Shown: one piece after another, positions 1-10,426 of the stretch
Position numbering within the stretch: the first letter of the stretch is position 1
Layout: each line of letters starts with the position of its first letter
Origin: Volvariella volvacea V23
Taxonomy: Eukaryota; Basidiomycota; Agaricomycetes; Agaricales; Pluteaceae
NCBI GenBank assembly: GCA_000349905.1
Contig: KB722736.1
Location: forward strand, 2,307,428 to 2,371,427
DNA: 64,000 nucleotides
Reading direction: 5' to 3'
Program-made: the position numbers and the translations under genes
Notes under the pieces: model-generated
What the model saw: the letters and a program-made list of their open reading frames with translations, nothing else
Database searches by the model: none
What the model was told of the DNA's origin: nothing

Positions 1-1926
1 CACCTTGCCTTGATCCTTGCCGCGAGGTCTTCCTCAAAGATTTGATCGTGCCCCAATTGATTGCCTAATGTCAACCATCTGACCCTGCGTCAGCACATTG
101 AAATTACATTTGCAATAATTACATACCCTGGTCTTGCATTATGCTTTCTACCAAAAATCTCGACCTTTCGTCCGCCAGGACACATCCTCTCAATTAAACC
201 ATAGACCTCGTCCGGCTTTCTGCTGGTTTCCCTCACCTCGCTCACAATGACATCCGTATCTATCCCGCGGTTGACCCATGAAGGAAACTTGAGCGACCCA
301 GTTTGCTCATCAATGACAGTTTTCACCCCGACAAGCATGTGCTCCTTGGTATGATTCAGCCAATGGCCCGTACGGCCAGTGCGAATGACACGTTGGAGCT
401 GTTGACCCAGAAAGATATACCTTGATTAGATACCTCTAGTGGAAGTTGGGTTACGGACCTGATTTGTCTTGACCCAGACAACCTCATCTATACGCGTATA
501 CCCCCACACCTTCAAACATTCACGACCGACCTCCATGGCTCGACCGGTAACCCACAGGAATAGAAGACCTTCGTCTTGGAGGGCTGGTATAGGCATAGCA
601 CGCATTTCATCATCTGTCATCGTACCATAAGGGAGCTTAAGAGCACATCAGGGTGACCAGCATTCCACGAGTAGTATAATGCTCACACTCATGTGGATAT
701 CCCACGGAGGGTCGGCCATAATGACATGAAACTTTCCAAGAACAGAGTAGTCGAATTTTCGCAGATCACAATTGAGCCATTGCGGAGGATAGGTCTATTG
801 TGCCAATCATGAATTGCAAGGAACTTAAACTTAATACCGAAAGTAATACTAACCGGAGTCAGACTCTTCTGAGGTCCCAAGCCAATAGCGAGTTTGTGCT
901 TTTCTTTCCTTCTTGTCGTACTTGCCTTCCACTGAGCCATCTCCACCTCAGTTCCGTCCCAATCGATCTCGTAGTGTAGATAGCGGCATGGTGCTTTCTC
1001 CTTGCCTCTACCCCCTGCACCAAGACCAGAAGGAAGCGATGTTGGCACTCGTGCGTTCGGAGGAGCAGGTCCATGGCTGTATGAGGTACCGGGGAACGGA
1101 GGTATTGAAGGTGATTGTGCATACGTTGGCTCTGAGTAGCACGTGTTGAGGTAGGAGCAGTGCCCCAACGAAGGCTCAGTATGAGGACGGATGAGAGGTC
1201 TAAAGTGGACTCTATCGCAGATGGAAGAATTATTTGGGTCTGATGTGCCTCCATTAAGAGCGCTTCGCGCTTTGGCACACGCATCTTTGGTTATAAGAGA
1301 ACATATTGGTTCAAATGCCTCGTCTGTAGATCGAAACTTTCCAGCCACACCCATGAACAGCCAGATACAAAACACACCCCTAGGCCACTCACTTGTTCGG
1401 CTAATAATCTCCCTTTTGCGGTACTTTGCTGCATGATGGAATAAACCTCCCTCAGCTCCTTGCTCAACCGACTTAATTTCGATATCTTCTGGACTGTGGG
1501 TGCATCTTCAAAAGCGTCATCATCACCGCCACCATCACCACCACCGGAAGCAGAGTCTGCATCTTCGTCGACAACCCGCTTTCGCTTCCGTTGGAGGTTA
1601 TCCTGACCGCCACCGCTAGCGGCAACGGGTGATTTATGGTCCTGAAATGTGATGTCTGTGATGACTAGTTGACCATTCTCTGAGAGCAATGTCAGGTTTC
1701 CCTTATCCCAGCTTTGAGATATATTCTCCAAGATGGATTCAAAACGCGGCAAGTCCGTGAGCTTGAGCCTCGGCGGGGGTCCACATGATAGAAGACCCTT
1801 CGGCATCTTGAAAGTCATGACACGAGTGAGGAGCTCGAGCGAAGTGAGGGGTATAGAGAGCTTCCCAGATGTAACGAGGCCATTGAGGGCCGTAGTGATG
1901 ACGAGCTTTAGCTGTTCGTCTGTCAT
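1..1926 (-). CDS. IME4: METTL3/IME4-type mRNA m6A methyltransferase (3' end cut by window edge)
   Basis: This is the catalytic subunit of the N6-adenosine mRNA methyltransferase, acting in the nucleus. The MT-A70 catalytic motif DPPW (followed by DIHMS) is read on the minus strand near 690-720. It is followed by [32 protein letters not shown], then [12 protein letters not shown] and [12 protein letters not shown], all in the METTL3 order. A Cys/His zinc-finger region lies upstream (C..LITKDAC...C..VHF, then CSYLNTC and CRYLHYEID). The N-terminal exon carries an acidic, Gly/Ser-rich linker. At least five short introns separate the exons. I chose the ATG at 1926 because the reading frame has no earlier ATG before a stop; a short upstream first exon is possible. 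Only the last residues of the C-terminus appear to be lost at position 1. METTL14 would be the expected partner but is not in this window. Confidence 0.93.
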
Positions 1927-2039
1927 TGCTGTTGCGCGTGCGAGGATGAACTGCTGACCTCTTGCAAAGGCGTTGCCAAACAACGACAACCTGAAATAGG
2001 GTCGAATCCCGATCTCAATTTATGACACTACATGATCAG

Positions 2040-2831
2040 CTACCACGGGACTTCTTTGCCAGCCCAATCCCAAATCTTCCCTCTGTGCTCTTCCTTCAAA
2101 TTCTCCACAACGTTCATCAGCTTCTCCGCGCTCTCGTCGGATTCGAACAGCCCTGCCTCGTCTGCATTATGCCAGAAACCTCTGCTCAGGTCAGTCTTGA
2201 CGGTACCTGGATGTACGGCGATACACATCGCGTTGGACGCCTTCATTTGCAACTGGAGATCAAATGTCTTGACGACTTGGTTGAGAGCTGCTTTTGATGC
2301 TCTGTACGAGTACCACCCCCCTTTTCGATTGTCGGAGATGGAACCTACTCGGGCTGTGATATGCACCCATTTGGACAGCTCTCCTTGTGACGCTGTTTTC
2401 GCGCTGGGCAGGAACTGACAGAAATGCTTGATCATCAAAAGATGGGAGATGACGTTGAAGTCGAATGTGCTTCGAAGCTTCTCAAGATTGATGTCTGAAG
2501 GCTTTTTCTCGGGGAAGAGAACGCCGCCAGTGATGAATGCAGTATGAATATACGACTCCTTGTCCGATTCCGCTCGGAGCGATTTGACGAGGGACTCGGC
2601 GGCCAATGCGATGCTCTCTTCGGAAGTAAGCTCCACCTTGAGTAGTTTGAGCCTAGCGGGGTCGACGTCTTTAAGAGGAGCAAGGATGCGCCCCTTGACG
2701 TCCTCCGGCTTCCCGTCTCGATAGGACGCATATACGGGGAAATTTGTGTGCCGGAGATACTGACGGGTAAGGGCGAGTGAGAGACCGCGAGTTGCGGGGC
2801 TGACCAGGACAAATGGGTTGAGCGGAGACAT
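2040..2831 (-). CDS. Short-chain dehydrogenase/reductase family protein
   Basis: An intact 263-residue, single-exon protein of the classical SDR size. The N-terminus has the beta-strand and glycine-containing loop of the Rossmann fold in the degenerate form LVSPATRGLSLAL. The active-site signature is GGWYSYRASKAALN, giving Tyr and Lys in the YxxxK spacing, and the upstream ITARVGSIS supplies the catalytic Ser. VHPGTVKTDLSRGF is the usual post-catalytic PG motif. It resembles cytosolic C-factor-like reductases, but the substrate cannot be told from sequence. The stop lies only about 110 bp before the start chosen for the methyltransferase gene on the same strand. The degenerate TGxxxGxG motif suggests relaxed or altered cofactor binding. 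Confidence 0.88.
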   Translation of the reverse strand: MSPLNPFVLVSPATRGLSLALTRQYLRHTNFPVYASYRDGKPEDVKGRILAPLKDVDPARLKLLKVELTSEESIALAAESLVKSLRAESDKESYIHTAFITGGVLFPEKKPSDINLEKLRSTFDFNVISHLLMIKHFCQFLPSAKTASQGELSKWVHITARVGSISDNRKGGWYSYRASKAALNQVVKTFDLQLQMKASNAMCIAVHPGTVKTDLSRGFWHNADEAGLFESDESAEKLMNVVENLKEEHRGKIWDWAGKEVPW

Positions 2832-3820
2832 GGTCGAAGGGGTTCAGACGCCGGGCGACTTCACGTCACGTCCACGATCGTCGACCTACATCGAGCTCGG
2901 TTTCACGTGCGCTGTGCCTCACGTGCAGCGGCGCAGTCCGCCGCGTCCCGCTCGTGCGTCGAGCCTGTGCCGGCGTTGAATGCAGCTTGAATGCGAGTCT
3001 ATTCTCTCCAAAATACAAGGGATTGTTTTATGATGTCATTGATCAACCTGGAAGCAATCTCGTATTCGTTCCGGACCGTCATCCCGCCCAGCACACAATT
3101 ATTTCGTGTTGTGTGGCTTCGTCCCAGCGAGTGACATGCCATTGTTCTTTTGATGTCCAAGGCCCTTGCATGGCGTTATTCATATATCCTATAATGGTCT
3201 TCTCCATCCTGCCCGGCTGAGGGTTGCGGACGTGGAATGGACGAATATTCCCCCAGAACCTCAGGTATTCATTTCCCTAGGGGCAATACAGCATGAGTGA
3301 GGCGCTCATAACTCCGAACAGCACAAGAATCCCGCTCAACATGGGAACACTGACCGATTAATGGGCGACCACATCAACCGTGTGAGCCACCCACAGCAAA
3401 TTACCTCAATTCACAGGTGGTCGGCTGATGTCGAAGACGACCAGGTTTACCCATCTCTTTTCGGATTCCCACGAAGTCGCGGTCCTATGGCTTCTACCGT
3501 CGCATTTCTATTCCTCCTCTACCGCTTCCAAGCACAAAATTATGATAAATAAGTCAAGGCGGGGTGTCAAATAACTGTACATTGAACGTGAGGAGAGGCG
3601 TATAGAAATGGCCGGGACAGAAAGCAAGGGAGATACAGGGTTGTTGATGGGTTGTGATCAAGGTGCCACTGGTCGGGAATTGTCAAAAGGTATGGATAGG
3701 AAGCCCATGTCGCAGGGGTTATATATCGTGGATATAACTTGTAAGCGTGAGAGGAGGTACGGCTTGTAAGTAGGGCATCAGGTCCTGATACAATCCTGGT
3801 GGTCATCAATATACAATAAC
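2832..3820. other. Intergenic region, no supported gene
   Basis: About 1 kb between the SDR start and the stop of the short Zn2Cys6 gene. The first 120 bases upstream of the SDR are GC-rich with two CACGTG-like words (TTCACGTGCG near 2902 and CTCACGTGCA near 2919) and are a likely promoter. The remaining open frames are short, show no domain I recognise and lack consistent splice structure. The last 200 bases are probably 3' UTR of the zinc-cluster gene. Confidence 0.6.
2898..2932. promoter_or_regulatory. Paired E-box-like CACGTG sites upstream of the SDR gene
   Basis: Two CACGTG hexamers lie about 17 bases apart, roughly 75-95 bp upstream of the SDR start codon at 2831. CACGTG is the core bound by bHLH factors in fungi. 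The spacing upstream of an intact gene makes a promoter role plausible, but function is inferred from position only. Confidence 0.35.
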
Positions 3821-4634
3821 TTATTCAAGGTCCCGAACTTCATTCGTAAGAGCCTGAACCATCTGCTGCATCTTAGAAACTTCCTTCGAAACGTTGGCCT
3901 GCAATCGCTTGATGGAACTCTCAAGTTCGCTGATCTGTGCCTTAAGCCGTGCGCCACGAGTACCAGGAGGGACAGACGATGGAACTGCCATCCGCCGCTT
4001 CTTGGCGTTGGGTTGCTCGTCCTCGTCATCCACCAGTTCGTCCTCCTCCTCTTCGAGATCTCGTGATTTGGTGGCCGCAGGCTTTGCAGCAGCTTTGCGC
4101 TTCGGTCGTGGCATCCCAGATCCCGATTCCGAAGCATGTCCTGTGAAATGTCCGACTTCATGTGGTGTGCATGGCCAACCAGAGTTATGAGTGCATAGCT
4201 ATGAGTACATGCGTCGCGCTGTGAAGGGGGATATACTCACCTGCGTGTCGACCTCGCGGGGGGCCAGTAGAGTTGGAACATTTCTGGTGAAGGTTTCTAC
4301 AGTGCTCGCAGCGGGCGCCCGCCACACCTTTGCATGTCTTATTCGTCCGTACGCAGCGCTCACAAGGCTGAGGGGGATAAACCGAGGACATCTTGCGACC
4401 GTAAGGGATCGACGCTAACTAGAATGCCTAGCGGCACAGTGAAATGCTTACCGTGTACCCTTCGGGGGGGCGAATCTCTAGTTCCACCTCACGAGCGTTC
4501 TCCTCTTCGGTCGGCTCTTCCTCGTTCTCGTTTTGCTTCTCGTTCTTCTTAAATGCGGAGTCCATGACCTTTGCGAGGTCATTGAGGGCTTGGGTGGATT
4601 TCTCGGGGCCTGCGGCAGACGGGGGCTTGGACAT
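3821..4634 (-). CDS. Short Zn2Cys6 zinc-cluster protein with C-terminal coiled coil
   Basis: Three exons join cleanly. The first encodes an acidic N-terminus starting MSKPPSAAGPEK. The second carries a fungal zinc cluster with spacing Cys-x2-Cys-x6-Cys-x7-Cys-x2-Cys-x6-Cys (CERC, TC, RC, EHC, KC). The third carries a basic patch (MPRPKRKAAAK), an acidic run, KKRR and a Leu/Met heptad-rich C-terminus ending NEVRDLE. The protein is only about 215 residues and has no fungal transcription-factor domain. It could be a small DNA-binding regulator that dimerises through its coiled coil. The intron joining exons 2 and 3 restores frame as Gly after RGRHA. Target genes are unknown. Confidence 0.75.
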
Positions 4635-5185
4635 TTCTCGGTGGAGGAGCTACAAGACGAAGGACAGATGTAAGGACAGTTGTGGACAGATGTCAGATGT
4701 GATCCTGAGAATCGTCATCAAAAAATTACCATACCTTATTTTGGGACAATGCAATCAGTTTGAACCTGTGGGGGGACTTAACACTCACTATGCATGCGGG
4801 GCTTTGGCAATACCTGCAATGGTGAGTGGCAATTGGGAAATCACCAAACTGTCATAAAGTTGGGCCACCCCGCCTTTCAATGGACACCGGAAACCAAACA
4901 ACCAAGCAGTCACGGAGGAAGAACTCTTTATCATTACGTAAGGCGGAGATACTTTACGTATTGCCGCGCGACTCATCTCCGTTTTCTCACCGCTTGCGTG
5001 TTCGCGTCTCTCAGCCAGCCACATAACCTCCCTTCCATTGCGATTCGTCCAGCAAAGGTCGCGTACCACGTTTTGGTATTGTGCGACCTTCTCTGAGTGG
5101 GTTATGACCTGTCACACGATCCCGGTATAGACACTCATCTTGTTCCTCCCGTGTGTTTGGCTTCCAAGTAGTTGCCAAATAAATA
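4635..5185. other. Intergenic region between divergent genes
   Basis: About 550 bp between the zinc-cluster gene start and the weak plus-strand gene that follows. I see no conserved protein on either strand. It probably holds the promoter of the zinc-cluster gene and possibly an unrecognised first exon of the plus-strand gene. Confidence 0.5.
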
Positions 5186-5952
5186 TTGTGCCTTTCCACA
5201 AGCTCCTTTATTGCACGTCATGCAGACTCGGACGACCAGTTACGCTCGACAATCGTTGCTGAATTGCTGCCATGCCATCAGGCTGCGATATTCGCGGATG
5301 GAACAATGCAAAAGTATCATCTCACCTTCCGTTGTCATGTTTACGCGAGGCGTGCGGAACAAAAGAGGGACAGGGTTCTATAACGATCCCCTTCGGAGGG
5401 ATGAACGGTTGCTGAGGGTACCTACACATCCATTGATGACCAGAGACCATTAATTGCTCTCACTTTCTCAGAGACTGGAGGCGCAGCTGGAGAGCGTTAA
5501 GACGAAAATAAAACGCGAGGAGGAGGAGGAAGCAGCGCAATTGTGCTCCCTGCAAAGTCAGCAAGGGTCTCGTGCTGGTGATACATCCGAAGGTAGCTTT
5601 TGTTCACCAGGTTTGGTCTAGTGTCCAACTGCTATTCAGGTCACAGCCTTTATTTATGGGAGAAGGTGCTGACTAGCGAGGACCGCAAGGAACTAGCCAT
5701 GAACGGAATTCATTCGTGTGCGTATGGATTACTATTGTTGTGACTGTGTTGACAATTAGCATGCAGTAGGGCAACTCTACGGCGTGTACCAAGAAGCTGA
5801 CGCGATGCTATCCAAGCCCCCCCATCCTAAACCTGAGAAGCCTCCCCCCCCGCCTTCGGTTTGCCCATCGAATGTACACGAGCATCCCAGAGAAACTCTC
5901 TCAGGCTGGTCGACAAAAGGCTCAAAAGACGTGGTTTGGTGGCTGGTTCTGA
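5186..5952 (+). CDS. Unrecognised multi-exon gene, possibly frame-disrupted in a C tract
   Basis: Coding-like segments can be joined on the plus strand. They include DSDDQLRSTIVAELLPCHQA and YHLTFRCHVYARRAEQKRD, then a charged helix (LEAQLESVKTKIKREEEEEA), then LYLWEKVLTSEDRKELAMNG and GQLYGVYQEADAMLSKPP. The helix is reached by an intron of about 80 nt that keeps frame. After a run of eight C near 5842-5849 the protein-like frame switches by one base and ends at 5952 with QAGRQKAQKTWFGGWF. I do not recognise the family. The 5' end and the first ATG are not resolved. It may be a real gene with a sequencing error or frameshift, or a decaying copy; composition alone supports coding. Confidence 0.3.
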
Positions 5953-6078
5953 TATCATACTATTTAAACATCACCGAGACCATGGCCACCCCTCCAGGAG
6001 CTCCCAAAGAGACTGCTTCGAAGATTGCACTAGAACTAAGCATATCCCTATCCCACGACTACAACATACGATAATCAT

Positions 6079-7834
6079 TCAGTCCTCCTGTTGGAACTCC
6101 TCTTCCGTGTCATTCCACCCCAGAGTTTCTGAAGCGATTCCCAGTTGATGAAGCATCGTTCCAAGACTCAACCCTCGTTTTTCTTTGATTTCTTCGTCTT
6201 CTAAAGCGCTTTGAATCACGTCCTCCCTCTCGTTCTGTCCATGAGTGCTCAGTATGTCGGAATCTTCGCAGACCTTCTTGGTGTATGGTTGCTCGGGCCA
6301 CCCCCAATCCTCTCGAAATCGCCTCTTTTCGAATGATGGGCTATCTTCGTGGTTCGTGTCCTTAACGAGGTTCCAAAGCTCCCATGCTGCCTCTCTACCG
6401 GCTTCTGTCCATTTATTTACAAGCTCTTGTAGTATGTTCTCGTCCTTGTCTTGTTTAATTTTGATTGCACGCTGCAGGAGATTCAGTTGTCTTTCGAGTG
6501 TTTGGATAGCGGGTGTGAGCCTGACGGAAGGTGTGTTACTGGGGAGATCACGTTTAACTAGTGGTGATTTAAATTGGGCTCCTGCTCTTGCCGAACGGTG
6601 GCGTAGTCGAGAGTCCAGCTCTGGTGCTGGGTCGTCACCCAAGGGCTGGGCTATTGATGTAGTTTTGCTGGGCAAGGTGTCATTCTGAGTCGTCACTTTC
6701 TCCTTAGCGATATTCACGCGTGTGGGTGTACGAAACGGTTTGGCCAGCTTCTTATGTTGCGAATACTGTGATGCTACTGTTGTACGTTTCGGATTTGGTG
6801 GCAGAGTTCGCGTCTTGTGGACCCCAATCTCAGGAGATGGCTCGCTAGGCATGGTCGATGATCTATAATCTATTTTTAAGCCTGAGTTTCTGATGCCAGA
6901 GGCAACAGCCTTGAGAGTCACGGATTGGTTAGCGTCTAGATGCACCGAGACTGGATCGCTCTTGGGGGTATTAGCCTCAATGTGGCGATAAAGGGAGTCC
7001 CTCGATCCCTCGTTATTCGTGGCATTGATTCCGGCAGAGTCTTGGTCGAAGTTTTCTGGGACAGAACTTGACCTTGGAATGGGACTACTAGGTTGTGGTA
7101 CAACATCTACTTCTGCAGTCGACTGTGAAAGCTAAATTCGATTAGCGCACTAATTCAAGTAGCACGATACTCACTCTGTTGGCGTGTCTGTCCAACTTGG
7201 TGGACCTCTCCCTCGCTCGCGGAGGTACCGGAGAGGATGTGAAGACCTCTGGTGGACTAGAAGGTGGGGGCGATGACGTTGGAGGCCCCAGGTAATTGTC
7301 CCCGGCTGCGTCGTGCTTTGCCTCACAGAGGTTACTCTCTACAGCAACGCATATATTCGCGTGTACAATGTTTCTGCAGATCTCCTCGTGGAAGGTATTA
7401 CCTGTTAGTCTTGGCTCATCAGGGGTGAGTATAGCGGATGCACCACCGCTGCTTTCTCTCTCTCTAACCGGAGAGCCAGAGCAGGCAACTTCCACCTGTA
7501 GGGAAACGACAGACTCCGGTGTTGGTGTTTGGGGAATAGTACATAAGTTGTCGATGGTTGTTGTATCTTCGGCACCATTGGCAACGTGCTTTTCCTGCCC
7601 GTGTGTAGCAGTGAATGATGACCAAGGTAGCAGAGGGATGAGCGCATACAAACTCTGAATCGCTGTTTTCTCGTTCAAGTTCCTCATTCTCGTTGGCGTC
7701 GGGAATGGTATGGGATATATGCGCGTCATCCGCTCGCTTAAGCGCGTGAGCACAATGTTTATTCTTCCCATTCGTGATAACAAACTCCTTACATCAAGTT
7801 CAATCCTTGCAATCACCAAGTTACCGTTGACCAT
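6079..7834 (-). CDS. SFR1: Swi5-dependent recombination mediator Sfr1/Mei5-like protein
   Basis: The C-terminal part matches the Sfr1/Mei5 family, whose members form a complex with Swi5 and stimulate Rad51/Dmc1 strand exchange. It has a Leu-rich helix (LERQLNLLQRAIKIKQDKDE, then LVNKWTEAGREAAWELWNLV) followed by the family end block LSLGTMLHQLGIASETLGWN and a short acidic tail. The first exon, about 224 residues starting MVNGNLVIARIEL, is Ser/Pro-rich and poorly conserved. It joins by a GTGAGT...TTTAG intron at about 7139-7168 that keeps frame (HANR to LSQS). The combined length of about 575 residues is longer than yeast Mei5. The middle contains TP and SP dipeptides, possible CDK sites. The N-terminal extent is the least certain part. 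Confidence 0.78.
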
Positions 7835-9585
7835 GATTGGAATCTAGGTGGTAAGGGCTTTGGGTTCAATGTGTTGCTTGCTGTCAATAGCAAAGCAACC
7901 GACTTAAGAAGCGGGGGCTATGAGTGAAGTAAAGCCTTGGACGACACAGGCAGGTATGTACTGAAGAGCTGAAAGTCCCAAGTCGAACCTTAATGAAGAT
8001 AGGCTTTGCTCGTGTTTGTACAAGATTCAAAGTTGCAAACTACATACTTGTAGAGTTCAGGTAGTGGTAAAAAAAAAGTCTACTTTCGTTATAGATCTGA
8101 CCTACAGTTGGGCTCATCTCGCTAGAATCAGCCAACTAATTGCCTATTAAAAGAACATGGGGTTCACCATTTGAATAATCAAGCAGCAACTTTCCGCGGC
8201 AAATTAGCCAGTCTAAAGTTAACAAGACGTTGACAATGCCAGTAATTCGCTTCAGTATAGGAATGTTTCAGTAGGCGCACCTCCCGCCGTATACACTAGT
8301 ATGTATTGTGCTCCTGCACTATGTCGCCGACGTCAAAAGGGGTTCAGAGAGCTTTGATGCTGGTTTGTTCTTTGGGTGCTTTGTTGCGACGTTACAAAGG
8401 ACATTTTGAGGGGTGCAAACCCGTTCCTGCCTGGAAGAGTTATTCTTTAAATTGTGCAGGTCATCACGAATACTAGTTTCACAATGGCTCTCCTTGGAAG
8501 ACAATTTAATCTTGAGTTGGGTGACAGCTCCATTGTTCAGGGAGATTTGTACAACGATGCCGTAATTGTAAGCAGTCCTAGAGTGTGTTGAGACCACTTC
8601 GTTGGACAGTCGCTTAGCGCACAGCTAGGCGACACAGTAAGCTTTGGGATATACAGCCTACTATTCGGCCTGATTCGCAGCTCCCCAACATGCGGCTGAC
8701 GGACCAATGGGTCTGGCCTTTGAAATCTCCCCATACGGCTGGCCGGTGTTTACCCCCTCACGGCCCAAGAACAGATTTCAGAGCCTGTCTTGAGCGTCAA
8801 ACTCATCAGCAATAATCCCGAGCTCTTCACGGGGCCACAGACAAACAGGTGGCCTCAAAAGACATCCCTCTAACTCGTCACGTGAGTAAGTCTTACTACT
8901 CAGTGAACTAACCTAGCCATATGTGACGCTCACGCAAGTTTTAGGGCTTCTGGGAGATCGCCTTGGATGCAATCTATATTGGTAAACAGGGAACAGTAGA
9001 ATGCCAAGACGCAATCATCGACAAAAGAACCATACTCTTGGTTGGTGATCCTAATGGCGTAGTCAAGATCTACGAAAGGTATAGGACTCCAATTGCAATG
9101 AATTCGATGGTATCTGGACGAGTGAGTGATATCCGGACAAAAAAGTATCCTCGTAACAAATACCATCCGTAGTACAATGCAACAGCCACCCTGATATCAA
9201 TCTCAATTTCAATGGCAAAAGCTTCACTGGAAAACTGAATCATTCAACCTTTAGGGACTTTCAAAGTGCGTGGACGGCATCATGCCACTAGGTGCAGGGG
9301 ACTTGACCACAAAGGGCTTAGGGTTCGGGGTCGTTGGGGGTGTGCTCCTGGAGAATGTACATACAGGTAAGTCACAGCCGATAGTTGTAGTGGTTGGAGT
9401 CGATAGGCAGAGTAGTGTTTGATCTTGGAAACCCTCCCGGAGTCAGACTTGCCGATCTTGCTTGAACACGGATGGTCAACTGTGGCTATGAAGCATCTAT
9501 TACAGCTAAATAGTATACACGGTTGTGGCATGCTTGAATAAGCAGTGGGCCCCGTACCACATATGGTGGAAATGCTGCATCAGCA
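7835..9585. other. Gene-poor stretch of 1.75 kb
   Basis: No frame shows a recognisable domain, codon pattern or chain of splice-compatible exons. Short open frames such as minus 8930-9166 and plus 8963-9172 overlap each other and look random. AT content is higher than in the flanking genes. I see no terminal inverted repeats, long terminal repeats or poly-A-ended element. It may be an old degraded insertion or plain intergenic DNA. Confidence 0.5.
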
Positions 9586-10309
9586 TTATCGCCTAGTAGT
9601 CTGAACCTTGACACGTGGGTCACCTCTTTCGCTCCGTTTGCGTAATTTCTCTTGACGCTTGCTTGTTGGTTCTTTCGCGACATCGGGCTCAGTAGCGCCG
9701 GAAGAGTCGAATCGACCTAGAATTAAGGGTGATAGGAATGACGACCCTAGCTTGACAACAGCGTAGAGTGGAATCTAGAGGCATGGATGAGCGGTTAAGT
9801 CCAATTCAAATTAGCTCCACGTACAATCATATATAGCCACCAGAACCATTCACCAAAAGCTCCACTGCCAATCTGGCACGTCCCTGCCAGCAACCCGTCA
9901 AAAAAATGAGGCCAAGAAGTTGAGAGGCAACCCACATGTTATGTATACAATGTCAAAACACCATTCGGTTACTCCAGGTTGGCTTAAATCTTCGCCATAT
10001 GATATAATTGCGTTGGTAATTGGGTCACGCCTCGGTGTCCCGAGCTTGACGAGGTAGTGGGATAAGAAGAACGCAGGGAAGAATGTGGCCAAGTAAATGG
10101 CTATTGAGCCTCTCGATGGTGGTATGGAGCTGCGTCGAAACAGGAAGCGGAGCGCGATGGAAATTATAGTTGGCAGTATCATGCCATACTTCAATATTTT
10201 GATTATGGATTCGTTTCTGTTGGCTGTGCACGAGGAGAGCGATGAGAACGCAGATTGCGGGACAAAAGGACGGGGAAGTACCGATTTTTTTGGCGGCAGC
10301 GTTAGCCAT
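9586..10309 (-). CDS. SND2: TMEM208/SND2-family ER membrane targeting protein
   Basis: Four exons give about 180 residues. The protein begins MANAAAKKI, then ANRNESIIKILKYG, two hydrophobic segments (ILPTIISIALRFLF; IAIYLATFFPAFFLSHYLV), the family block SYGEDLSQPGVTEWCFDIVY, a further aromatic membrane segment ending FGEWFWWLYMI, and a basic tail RQEKLRKRSERGDPRVKVQ. This is the layout of SND2/TMEM208, which works in the SRP-independent route that inserts proteins into the ER. All introns are 45-65 nt with GT/AG ends and preserve frame. The first exon is only nine codons. It is divergent from the Myb gene, with 117 bp between starts. Confidence 0.88.
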
Positions 10310-10426
10310 TGTCGGGGCTGAGTTCAACGTGTTCGAGGTTGCCTTGTCACAGGACCCTTCAACCGATCGATGACCCATTTGGCGCGCCAGTGGATGATGT
10401 AATCAATATCCAATGCCATCGACATA

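Noticed and set aside
1990..2012. GGGTCGAATCCCGAT resembling a tRNA T-arm
   Set aside because: No cloverleaf can be drawn around it; it is the short spacer between two minus-strand genes.
8930..9166. Minus-strand FVDDCVLAF text resembling the (Y/F)xDD motif of reverse transcriptase
   Set aside because: Only the four-residue motif fits; no flanking RT domains, long terminal repeats or integrase text are present, so it is most likely chance.
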